DNA of 64,000 bases, taken from Paraphaeosphaeria minitans. Taxonomy: Eukaryota > Ascomycota > Dothideomycetes > Pleosporales > Didymosphaeriaceae. The notes under the pieces were generated by a model. That model saw only the letters and a list, made by a program, of their open reading frames with translations, searched no databases and was not told the DNA's origin. This document shows positions 44,436 through 54,973 of this stretch, one piece after another (within the stretch, counting starts at the first letter, position 1; every line of letters begins with the position of its first letter). The position numbers and the translations under genes are program-made. The stretch lies in assembly GCA_015832175.1 (NCBI GenBank), contig WJXW01000001.1, forward strand, positions 3,348,001 to 3,412,000. Reading direction: 5' to 3'.

Positions 44436-46993
44436 GTGAGTTCAGCGGTGTTATCGTGGGATGCTGCCGCATGCCGCATGCGGAAGCGCAAAACGTGGGT
44501 TCAGGGAGAAGGTGACAGCGAGCGCAGGTGCCGAAAGGAACTGCCTGTCTTAACCTGGGATGGCATGACGGGCGGTTTCGAGCGGTTTACTCAGACATGG
44601 GCGTGGGCGGGCATGTGAAAGTGGTTTGTTGGGAGACGTGCACTCGCTTCTGCGCCAGGACCCTGTATCCCGGCGGCCGTTAGCGCCCACGTGCGGGTCT
44701 GGCGCTCAATCACATGCAAGGCTGGTCGAGTCTTGCATTTGGTCAGGCTTCTTCAGATGGATGTGCTCTGACTGGGTGAGGGTCATGCATCTCGAGAACT
44801 CGATGCCGTTGTATTAAATTGCATGTGACGGCTATAGGTATGATAGACTGGACGTGAAAGACGCTGGAATGCAGTAGGTACCGTACCGCTGCGAGCGGTT
44901 GTCCTCGTTATCATCAGCCCTACGTTAGGTACCCGTAACACTAATCCAGATGTATCTAGGTATCGAAGGCCAGTCTTTGAATGCTTGCAGATGATTTACA
45001 TCGGATGATGCTTTCGAGCAGAACGAAGACGATGCAGAAGATGGCAGGCAGGATGTCGGGAGAGGGTCAAAATTTAGATGCGCCCCGTAGCAGTGTGCAT
45101 CTCAGAGTGCCCTACACTATGTAGGCTTAATTTTGGGTCCGATCGCACAGTTAGGGTCAGCAGAAGTGGATAAGCATAACACCGATCTATACTTTGTACG
45201 CTACAAGTGACACTTTTTTTTATCATACTGAATTTTCTTCGGTCACTGTTTTCCGCGGTATCATTTCTATGCCTTTGAACCTTCCTGCCTATCTCCAAAC
45301 CTCTTATTTTCTACTGATGTTTCGGTCATACGCAACTTGCACTCATTCTTGTCTCGCAAAAAAAAATTCCTTTTCTTGGTGTCGTTTTCTTGTTTACGCA
45401 GGCCTTGCATGTTCCCGTGCAACAGCACGTGTACTTAATGCTAGAGTCACGCAGATATGATAAATCTTTTCAACTTGAGGAGACGAGGGTGTTCGAGGGC
45501 TAAAAGGCTTCCCGGATAGAGATATAGCATTCGTTCTTAAGGAACGGGCATCTAGGGTTCCTTCGGGCGGCTCAAGAGGCGGCTCCCAGGGTCCTGCTTC
45601 AAAAAGCAAGCCAAAACCAAAGTCAAAGCCAAAGCCAAAACCAAAGTTGAAGCCAGAATCGAAGCTGGAGTTGAGGCTAGAGTTAAAACCAAAACCAAAG
45701 GAAAAAGCAAAGCCTGCTCCAAAATCAAAGTCAAGGGCTTTAGACTCGCGCATCCACAGCGACTCCCAAGCCGTCTAATGTTACCTTTCCATAACTCAAA
45801 GCTCCATGTGTAGACACCAAAACTGATCTATGCGCTTATCTTTATCATTTGCGTTGAGAATTATACTGGGAAAATGGATGGTTTTTTAATCACCGTTGAG
45901 CAGCCTCCATCTAGTCCCGGTGGACAACTAAAGTACCGTACACTCTTACGAGACAAGCGCGCGAAGCAAAGGGTCTGAAAGCATAGGCGTACCCCAAAAG
46001 CACATATCCATGCTCTACATCCTGCGCCTCGAACACGAAGCAGATATTCTGCTTCCAGAATACTAAAGTCAGAAGCACGGCCGTAAAGAGGTTCCGCTCG
46101 ATTCTGCCAATGCAAACCTTTGGAAGGGATCATGTGACTGAACACTATTCGAGGTAGGAAGGCCTTGTAGGACAGAGACAAATAGCTAATTCCGGAAGCT
46201 CCAAACTATAGGGCTTTTTCACACATTCATAAAGTAACAAGATCCACTGCTGCAGACTTTCGTCGATAAACAATGAAATCAAAAGCGCACACCAGCCGTG
46301 ATTTAGGGCAGAACAGCTAAGCCAGACTACTACAACGAACAAGTAAAGAACAAGGGGGATGAAGAGCGCCTTACACATGAAGGGCTGGTTTTCGATCCAT
46401 AGCTATACCGGTTTAGTTTTGCGAGCCTCAAAGAAGGGAGTTATTCAAATGAACTCCTTCCACTAGAGTTTCATCATGCTATCGAAAAGATGGTTTTCCA
46501 CTTGGGCTACGCAAGATTTACGTCGACAACCTCCTGTGGGTTAATGAAGAAGTTCTGCGCTGTGCGGGCGACGCCGGGGTCCTCAGTGCTCAGGCAACGA
46601 CGAAGGCTACCGACTCGCAGTTGCCGTTGAATTCCCAATGGAGGGACCCTGGAGTCGAATGGTGGTTTGGTAGCCTCCGATTTCGGTGTATATGGTTTGA
46701 TCTGTGAGTGGAATCGTGATTATAGATGATCGGAACAAAGAGCCTGGTGATAGAAGGATTATCTGCACGTGACGTCGTCGTAGCGTGTCTTGCCGGCAGG
46801 CACGGTCCTCCAAAAAGTTCCTGCACCAAAAAGTCGTGTCGCCTCCTATCACCCATCACTCTTTCCTTCATCGCCAATCGCCAGCCTGCGTGCGGCCTTC
46901 TTCTCCAGCAACCCTTCCGCCGTTGTATTGATTTCATCCTTCTACATCTAAGATACCCATTGTAATTGAGCGAAGGAGCCCTCTCTATTCGCC
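44436..46993. other. Gene-poor region of 2.5 kb
   Basis: No secure gene. It is more AT-rich between 45,000 and 46,500 than its surroundings. A low-complexity block encodes Lys-Pro repeats on the plus strand (45600-45740). Minus-strand frames at 45861-46378 and 46590-46937 have no recognisable features. GGTACC/GTTAGGTACCC words occur near 44876 and 44930. Confidence 0.45.
45600..45740 (+). repeat. Lys-Pro-coding hexanucleotide-like repeat
   Basis: AAA/CCA-type triplets alternate so that the plus strand reads K-P-K-P-K-S-K-P and similar, ending at a stop near 45778. The minus strand reads Gly-Phe repeats. Open from about 45475, but without an ATG or identifiable upstream exon. Confidence 0.6.
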
Positions 46994-49062
46994 ATGTTCA
47001 GCGCCCTGCGAAGATGTCCCGCATCGCTTGCGAGGAACATATCCACGACTGCGCTTTCCTCCAGAGTACTACGACCATCCCTTCCTCGCTCTAGCGGCGC
47101 AACCCTGATAGCGGCGCCCCGAGTACCTGCCATTGCGACGGCGGCTTTCCACCAGAGCGCGAGATGGCAGCAGATTGCGGCGCAAGCCGCCGACGAGCAG
47201 CCAGCGGAGGTCGAGCCTGTCACACGCTTCGCGGATCTTGCCACGCGAGGGCTGGTCCATCCGAACATCGTCAACATGCTCACCCGGCAGATGAAGCTTG
47301 AGGACATGACGGATGTCCAGACGCGGACCATCAACGAGGCTTTGAGCGGCGTTGACGTGTATGTCCATTGCTACCACTTTCCATGAAAATGTTGCTAACA
47401 TGATGCAGAATTGCCCAGGCCAAGACCGGTACTGGTAAGACCCTCGGGTTCCTCATCCCCACCGTCCAGAGAATCTTGCGGTCCGACCCCACGCTGGCGG
47501 AGCGCGCCCGTGGCAACAAGCGCGCGCGACCGGACGACATCAGAGCTATCATCATCTCGCCCACCCGAGAGTTGGCCGAGCAGATCGCCGTCGAGGCCAA
47601 GAAGCTCCTCGCTGGCACAAGCTTGATTGTCCAGACCGCCGTGGGTGGAACTATGAAGAAAGCCATGCTCATAAAGACTCAGCGCGAGGGCTGCCACATC
47701 ATGGTCGGTACCCCGGGCCGCTTGAACGACATTCTGTCCGACCCGTACTCTGGCGTCAAAGCCCCTAAACTGGCCGCGCTTGTCATGGACGAAGCAGATC
47801 GCCTTCTGGATCAGGGTTTCACCGCAGAGATTGATCAGATCAAGACACACCTGCCTGACCCCGCGGAAGTGGAGCGACAGAACCTCATGTTCTCCGCCAC
47901 CCTGTCCCGCGACGTTGTTGAGTTGGTTAGGCGCACCATGAGGCCCGGCTTTCATTTTGCCAAGTGCGTTGACGAGAACGAGGCGCCTACACATGAAAGG
48001 GTACCGCAAAAGCTCGTTTCCGTTAATGGTTTCGAGAACATCACGCCTGCCCTCTACGAGCTTGTTCTGCGAGAGTACCAGAAGGGCAAGACCGCCGATG
48101 GCCGTCCGTTCAAGGCCATCGTCTACTTCAACTCCACAGCCGAAGTCACGCTCGCTGCCTCTGTCTTCTACAAGCTCTCTGGTGGTTTTAAGAAAGACAA
48201 GCCGCTCCATGGCATGCGTTCGTACGAGATCCACTCCAAGCTCTCCCAGGCCCAGCGCACGCGTGCTGCCGACGACTTCCGCTTCTGCCAGTCCGGTATT
48301 CTTCTCTCCTCCGATGTCACCGCCCGTGGCATGGATTTCCCCAACGTGACGCACGTCATCCAGATTGGCTTGCCTCGCGATCGTGAGTCGTACATTCACC
48401 GTATTGGACGCACTGCCCGTGCCGGCAAGGAAGGTGAAGGATGGCTCTTCATCACACCATACGACCAACAAGAGTACCGCAAGCGTCTTCGTGGCCTCGA
48501 CCTCCAGCCTGACAACACTCTCCAGACCGCTCAGGTCGACATGACTGCCCTGTCAGAGATGCCCGCCAACGCGGCAAGCCTGGTCCAGGAGACCGTCGAG
48601 GCACATGCCAAGGTTTACCCTGACCAACTCTCCGACGCTTTCCGTGGTCTGTTCGGTAGCTTCCAGTGGTATGGTGACAAGCAAGATCTTCTCACCGGCG
48701 CCAACAGGCTCGCTGAATTCGGCTGGGGCATGGAGCAGCCGCCGCCACCCCCCTCTTCTCTCTTCTCAAGTGGAAAACGCAGGGGCGGCTTCGGCGGTGG
48801 CCGCCCATCTGGTGGCTTCGGTGGTCGGGGAGGTGACCGCGGTGGCTTCGGCGGACGCGGAGGTGACCGCGGTGGCTTCGGCGGACGCGGAGGTGATCGC
48901 GATGGTGGTTTCGGCGGCAGGCCAGGAGGTCGTGACGGCGGCTTCCGCGACGGCGGTGATAGGCCTCCCCGTAGCGGCTTTGGAGGCGACCGTGGTGGCC
49001 GAGGCGGCTTCGGCGGCAGGGGCTCAGACCGCCCTCCCAGGAGAGAGTCCAACTTCTTCTAG
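46994..49062 (+). CDS. MSS116: Mitochondrial DEAD-box RNA helicase (Mss116-like)
   Basis: Two exons, 46994..47358 and 47409..49062, encode 672 aa; the intron starts GTATGT and ends GATGCAG. An Arg/Ser/Ala-rich presequence without acids (about residues 1-55) predicts mitochondrial import. Helicase motifs appear in order: Q-type region DVQTRTI, I AKTGTGKT, Ia PTRELAEQ, II DEAD (VMDEADRLLD), III SAT, V SSDVTARGMDFPNV, VI YIHRIGRTARAGKEG. The C-terminus is an RGG-type tail of repeated GGFGGRGGDR units (from about residue 585) closing in ESNFF. Mss116-type helicases promote folding and splicing of mitochondrial group I/II introns and translation. The symbol follows the yeast protein by architecture. 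Confidence 0.93.
48800..49030 (+). repeat. RGG-coding repeat
   Basis: Within the helicase tail a 30-bp unit (GGTGGCTTCGGCGGACGCGG and its continuation) is repeated almost identically three times and then degenerates. It encodes the G-G-F-G-G-R-G-G-D-R motif that binds RNA. Confidence 0.85.
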
Positions 49063-49819
49063 ATCGACAACGCCCACGTCGTTTCCTAGGAGCTTTTTGA
49101 ACCTTGTATGACTAATTGGATCCTCGGCTTTTCATTTTCTCTTCCGACCTTGTACATTTCTACGCGCGATCTTGTACTATATCGGGATATACCCTCACTC
49201 GCCTCCGCCACCTCGCTGTTGCTCGTAGCAGAGCTTGGAACATGGAGACTGGATGCGGGTATGGTTTCTGCTTGCTTTCCACACGGGACCTGGCGTTTTA
49301 CTAATTCCCAACCCACAAAAGGTGGGCTGTACTGTACAACGTTACGCTTTCCCTCTCTCCAATCACATTACAGCGGGCGTACGGGTTAGATTGGACGTGG
49401 CGAGGGTTCCCGAAAAGAATGAATGTGTGTAGGTTTATGTAATGTAGCACGCGCGAAAAGAACAACGCGCGAAAAGAACAACGTCAACTTCAGAATCCTG
49501 TGCCTGCTTATTTAATGACGTGTCTTGGTTCAATGTTGCCCTACATGTAGATATGTGTCTAATCAGCAACGCCGCGCTATGCACGTTAGATTGAATATCG
49601 ACGAGACAGGAAGCCAGAATGCCTCGTTGACGCGAGTCTGAGCTTTGTCATGCCGTGGTGGGTATAAACGCCATAGGTAAACATGAACAACCAACCTTCT
49701 TAGAAACGCCAAAGCCAGCAGCCCGTGCCATCACTCTATGATGGCAGTGTGTTTTCGGCCTCCCTCCCTTGGCCTTGAGAAATTTTTGGTTCGTGCTGCG
49801 GTGCACCGCAAACACCCTT
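49063..49819. other. Intergenic between convergent genes
   Basis: Two 3' flanks. A 17-bp direct repeat GCGCGAAAAGAACAAC occurs twice in tandem near 49450-49483. No gene supported. Confidence 0.45.
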
Positions 49820-52800
49820 TCAGGCGGAGCTCTTACTCCGCTTACGAGCGTCCCCCTCAGCCTTGCCAGCCGACAAGTGGCCGTGATCCTCTTCCCTAAT
49901 CTCAACTTCGGACCCTAATCCCTCAGTGCTGTCCTCGCTCTTCTCGCTTCTCCTAATATCATGGACTTTCGCTCCCTCCTCACTCGTAATGACGCCTTTA
50001 AGGACGACCTCCAGGTCTGCCAAGCGCACTGGTTTGATCAAGAAGAGATTGACTCCGCTCGCGTGAGCCTCTTGTTGCGCCTCTGAGCTCGCTAGTCCTG
50101 TCAGTGCAATAATGGTGACCGGCGGAAGGGAGTTGTCTCGCTCATAAGCGCGAATTTGGCGTGTGGCCTCGAGGCCATCCATCTCAGGCATGTTGATGTC
50201 CATGAGGATAACGTCGACGCGGGACAACTTGAGGGTAGCCTCCAAGGTGGAAGCCTTGTATGCCTCCAAGGCCTCGAGACCATTCTTGGCGAGCACGTGG
50301 CGATGACCGAGCTTCTCCACGAAGCTGCGGAGGAGGCGCAGGTTGATTGGGTTGTCATCGACAGCGAGGCAATGAAGTGCGTTGGAGGGAACGTGTGTGG
50401 AACTGACTGGACTATGGTTGACGGAGCGTATCTCGGGAGCACTAATCGCTGACTTGACATGCGGACGTGGCAGACCAAGGCATGATGAAATGGACTTTGT
50501 AGGGCTTCGTGGGGGGGCGTTTTCTTTGAGGAGCAGCTGTGATATTTCGGACAGAGTTGTATCGTCAGTCTCTATTGACTCGACCATAAGGCGATTTGCT
50601 TGTCTATCAAGGCATGATACAAAAGCCTTCGCAAGCTTGTGTGGACCGCACGGTTGCGCTATGCATTCGAAGATCAGACCGGGTACGGTAATCGCAGTCG
50701 TCGATTGAGCTAAAGCGGCGGCCCGACAGAGTACAATGACTGGTCCGAGAGGGACGGCATCCGGGGTTTTGCTGAACTTCGCTCGTAATCTTCGCGCTCC
50801 GGCTTCGGTCGCCATGATCAAGTCGGGGGCTGGTGCATTGGTAGCGACAGAACCCCAGACGTCTAGACCAAACCAGTCTTTGCACATTTCTTTGAGTGCC
50901 TTTTCCCCGATCGCTGAAGCGTTCTTGTTCTTCAGGCTCGTGACTTCCACCTCATCACCGTCGTCGAACCCCACAAACTGTACAACCTTGCCCGTCGTCC
51001 GCTTGAACACATTAAAAATCTCCTGCGCAGGGTTCGAAGCCGATACCCTAGGAGATAAGGATGCCGGTTTCAGTGGACAGCTGACGATAAATTTCGTGCC
51101 TCTGCCTTTTTCACTTCGAACTTCGACGTCTCCACCCAATAGCTCCACTAGCTGCTTGACGATGCTAAGTCCAAGTCCAGTTCCTTGGCTGAGAGGATTC
51201 TCCTGGGCGAAAGAGTGGAAGAGTCTGTTATTGATGTAATCTTCGGACATGCCGATGCCGGAGTCAGTAACAGTGAGCTTCAGCTCTATATTTTCGTCGG
51301 AGCTATCAGCACTCGGTATCACCTGGAGTTTCACCTTAATAAACCCAGCCGGTGTATACTTGAGCGCATTACCAAACAGGTTCATGACGATGCGTCGCCA
51401 AGCGCCCGGTTGGGTACGGAAAACGAAGCTATCCCACTTGTTGACATCGACAATCACTGACACAGGCGGCGGTTCATATTTCCGTGGCCCTTGGTCGAGG
51501 CTCTCGAAGTTGTTTTTACTGAAGTTGAACCCTGCAAACACAGTCTCAAGAACCTCTTCGATCAGCACGCTGATATCGAAATCGGAGATAATGGTCATAA
51601 TGTCGTTCGTATGTCCCTGACCGGGTGTGATGACGTGCTTTGTGCTCTTCGTCCCGCGCTTAGGACGTTTTTTCGAGGCCCCTCGTGTAAGATTATTGAT
51701 CTTTGCGTAGTCGAGAACCTGGGGGGTATTAGTAACGGAATTCCGCTCCTGCACCCGCCGTTTTTCTCTTACATGATTGATCGTCTCCAGCAAAGTCTTG
51801 CCGCAATTCTCGATGGTCTGAATGTGCGACTGTTGCTGAGTATCTATCGAGGTGTCCTTCAGCAGATCCGTCATGCCTAAGATCCCGTGCAGCGGTGAGC
51901 GCAATTCATGGCTGATCGAGGAGATGAAATCTGCCTTCGCGGAGTCGGCGAGCCTGGTATCTAGCCGAGCCACCTCAGCCATTACGCTGTTGCTGAATGC
52001 AGAAAGATAACTGAGCTCCTGCTCACTGGTGAAAACACGCATAGGATCCGAGCTCCAAATGATAAGAGATGAAAACCACCGGTCGCGATGCGCGTCCCAT
52101 AGCGGGTATATTATCAGGCTCCGAGCTCGTGGAAAGACCTCCCGAAGTGCCTGTTCGTCATCGGCCGATCTGACAGAATCGGATCTCCGAGAAAGCATCA
52201 GATCTGCGTCGTCTCCTAGAACGGAGTCTGCCTGCGCGGTTGGAGAGTAGTCGTCGTCAAAATTGAATATCTGGCCGTGGGTGTAGTTGCGAAGAAGATG
52301 CTTGAGGACGCTTTCAGTCATGAAGATTTGGCTGGATGGTGACGAGGAATTCTGGGAGCCCTTGAACCGCGCAGCACCGAGTAACACGCAAGGCTTGTCG
52401 GGTTCAGGTGGTTGCTCGGAAGCGAAATCGTCATCGACAAGGCCACCAAAGGTACTGACTTTGGCATCGAAGAATACGGCGCCTTCGGCTTCAACGGCCT
52501 CAACAATCATCTGTGCAGCTCTTTCAAAGATGACCTTCGTATCTGGTGCCACTGCATCGGGTTTTCCATTGCCAGTAGCAGATGCCATTTTGGACAAGAC
52601 CTCGGGCTTCACTGGGTCCATGATCTCCGAGGCAGGCGTAACGACAGTGCTGCTGGGAGCTATACTCGATAAGGATGTCTGGCCAGAGCTATTGATACTT
52701 GGGACACTAGATTCGGCGCTATGGTTCCTGGCCAACACTCCAGGCTGGGTGGTTGCTGAAGTGGGCGACACGGCGCTTACAGTCGGACGACGTTGGCGTT

Positions 52801-53759
52801 GCATGGGCGTGTTCTCTGACGGGGGCGCCGTCGCTTCAGCCTCGTCCCACCAATCTTCGATGGATGATTTGCCATCCGCAAAAGAGCCCAAACTCTTGAC
52901 CATGACTCCGCCTCTCTTTTGGTCTTCAGCAGCCCGCGAGGTCTCTAGGTGGCGCATGACAGTCCCTGCCATGTCCTTCAGAAATCTCATCTCGAATTGG
53001 GATAGACCGTTGCGTGGCTTGTCGTCTAGAACGCAGTAGGTGCCGATGTTGTGGCCGCTCGGGCTGCGGATTGGAACGCCTGCATAGAATCGTGAATGCG
53101 GCGCGCTTTCCACAAAGGGATAGCTTTGGAAGCGCTCGTCCAGCGTCAGGTCGTTGACGACCAAGGAGGGATGGTGAGAATACTGATCAAATGGAGGAGG
53201 GTGGCCCCAAGGCAAGTTGGCGGTGTAATAACAAATGCTCTTCTCCTTTGGAAAGATAGAGGTACCGAACGCCAGGTCGTCCTCTGGAACTTCGGCTCGT
53301 CCTGTGACAAGACATGCCGTTCGTGTAGCTTCGGCGAGAATGAAGCAATTTCGTCGGTCGAAAAAGGAGATCAAACAGCGGCGGCAGTTCAGACGCAGGG
53401 CACCTAGTTGGGCGAAGGCGGCGAGTGCCGTGTCGTGCGGAGGATTGGGCTGGTCTGGCAGTGGCCCCGGGAGGCTTTGTGTTTGGAGGGGTGCAAGAAC
53501 GGGGGTGTCCTTGGGGCGGGCATCTTCCTGGGGTCGTTGGACGTTGTGGTAGTATCTGCGAAAGGCTTAGCAGGGTGCATCAATGCGGTGCCAAGTGTGT
53601 CCTGGCAGTTAGGCGACTGGGAACTTGCTGAGGCAATGCTTACGGGACAATGCTCAAGACGACTCACCTGTAGAACTCGCGCTCCTTGGTCCTGTCGGCC
53701 TCGTCCATGGGGTCGCGAGGTTTCTGCGAACGCGCAGACGCAGGGGCGCGGTCGAACAT
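49820..53759 (-). CDS. Hybrid histidine kinase with GAF-like sensor
   Basis: Three exons, 53759..53668, 53555..51773 and 51718..49820, encode 1257 aa. The start MFDRAPASARSQK lies in a separate first exon. Intron 2 (54 nt, GTAAGA..CCCAG) is inferred because its removal restores LLETINHVLDYAKIN. Order: N-terminal GAF-like domain (about 60-250, with FYAGVPIRSPSGHNIGTYCVLD), a long Ser/Thr-rich linker, the H-box SHELRSPLHGILGM (phospho-His near 580), and an ATPase with N-box NLFGNALKY, G1 DSGIGM and G2 GTGLGLSIVKQL. A receiver domain closes the protein (AVDDNPINLRLL, phospho-Asp in LMDINMPEMDG near 1130, Lys in LIKPV). It should sense a cue in the cytosol and pass phosphate via Ypd1 to Ssk1/Skn7-type regulators. 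No membrane helix is seen. The stimulus is unknown. Confidence 0.94.
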
Positions 53760-54973
53760 GACGACCTGTTTACAGCGCACGGTCGCAGGCGATGACGGAA
53801 AGAATGGGCATGCTACCAAGGGCTAGCTGTCTAGCAGTTGGACAGCGGAAACAGTTTCCGGGATCAGCGACGCAGGCTGGCTGGCAGGCCGGCTGGCTGG
53901 CTTCGACGGTTCAGAATACCTAGGTTCGGAATACGCTGGCGGTGCAGTTAGGACCAGGATGGAGACGTGAGAGGTTCGAGCAGCGGCGGCTGTCCTCTTC
54001 GGAGATAGGTATGATGTCACGCGACTGGAAAGGGAGGAAGGCGCAGTCCGTGTCTGTGGTTTGCAGCGACAGGCACAGCGACAAGCTGCGGTTTGCTCCG
54101 CAGAAGTCAAGTTGTCTACCCTCAAGTACCGTGTGAGGAGTGCATGTGGGCAGATTTCTCGCGCTCGCAATCGCACTGGAAACAGACGGCGCAGGCTCGC
54201 CCCGCTTTGATTTGTCGCCGCTGTCACTGGCGGTAACCGGCCTTCACTAAAACCAGGGTCCACGACTTGGAACGCGCGGGGGGGGTGCGCGTTTGCAGCA
54301 TCGGGAGCAGCGCGATTGTTGCCACCAGACGTGGGCCATGGCAGTGGCAGCGCATACGAGTGCAGTGCAAGCTGCGAACACGCAAGCGCAAAAGGACGTC
54401 AACAAGGTCGCGGACGCTGAAACTCGGCGACTCGCGGGGCCATTGCGCTATCTACTTGTCCAGATCGCCGGGCCTCGCGTCGGCTTCCTGTCCATGGGCA
54501 CCGCAAGCAGAGTGGGAGGTGCACGTGATCGGTATCTAGCGCACGTGACTGGCATGTAGCGCACGAGATTGATATACGGTATAGCGAGCGAGACTGATGT
54601 ATAGCGCACGTGACTTGAACATAGCGCACGTGACTGATACTTCCCACACGTGATCTGATGGCTAGTGCACGTGATTCTCTACGGGTGCACGTGACTCTCT
54701 GCTAGTGCTGTAGGTGGGCCCGAAAGAACCAGCTCCCGAAGTCGCGGCCCCTACCGAGCTTGGACTCATACCCAGCTTGGACTCGTACCCGGCCTCGACG
54801 CGCAACACTGCTTGCCTTCCGTACTTTGATCTGACGCGCTTACGCCATATCCCACTCGAATAACCATCACACGCCAAAGTGCCGGCCCAGAAGCTTTCCC
54901 CCTTTGATATTGCATCTTGTTGTCCGTCCTCCCCGCACAGCGACACGACAGCTTCTCAACAGCATCGTTCAAG
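53760..54973. other. Intergenic, divergent histidine kinase / QNS1, with E-box array
   Basis: About 1.2 kb between divergent start codons. A GGCTGGCTGGCAGGCCGGCTGG low-complexity run lies near 53876-53900 and the E-box array at 54510-54710. Frames here are short and lack features. Confidence 0.5.
54510..54710. promoter_or_regulatory. Array of seven CACGTG E-boxes in a ~20-bp minisatellite
   Basis: Perfect CACGTGA[CT] words start at 54522, 54542, 54607, 54627, 54647, 54668 and 54688. Two decayed units at about 54562 and 54585 fill the gap, so the whole array has a 20-21-bp period (about two DNA turns). The common unit reads roughly [AT]AGCGCACGTGACTGATA. The reverse complement, GTCACGTGC, is the core bound by Cbf1/CDEI-type and other bHLH factors. 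The array ends about 265 bp before the QNS1 ATG and about 800 bp from the histidine kinase ATG. Confidence 0.85.

Noticed and set aside
46590..46937. Minus-strand frame divergent from the MSS116-like gene
   Set aside because: Composition is irregular with no domain, and two overlapping frames compete. It may simply be promoter DNA.
54399..54647. Minus-strand frame over the E-box array (82 aa)
   Set aside because: It exists only because the 20-bp repeats lack stops in that frame; no start context or domain.
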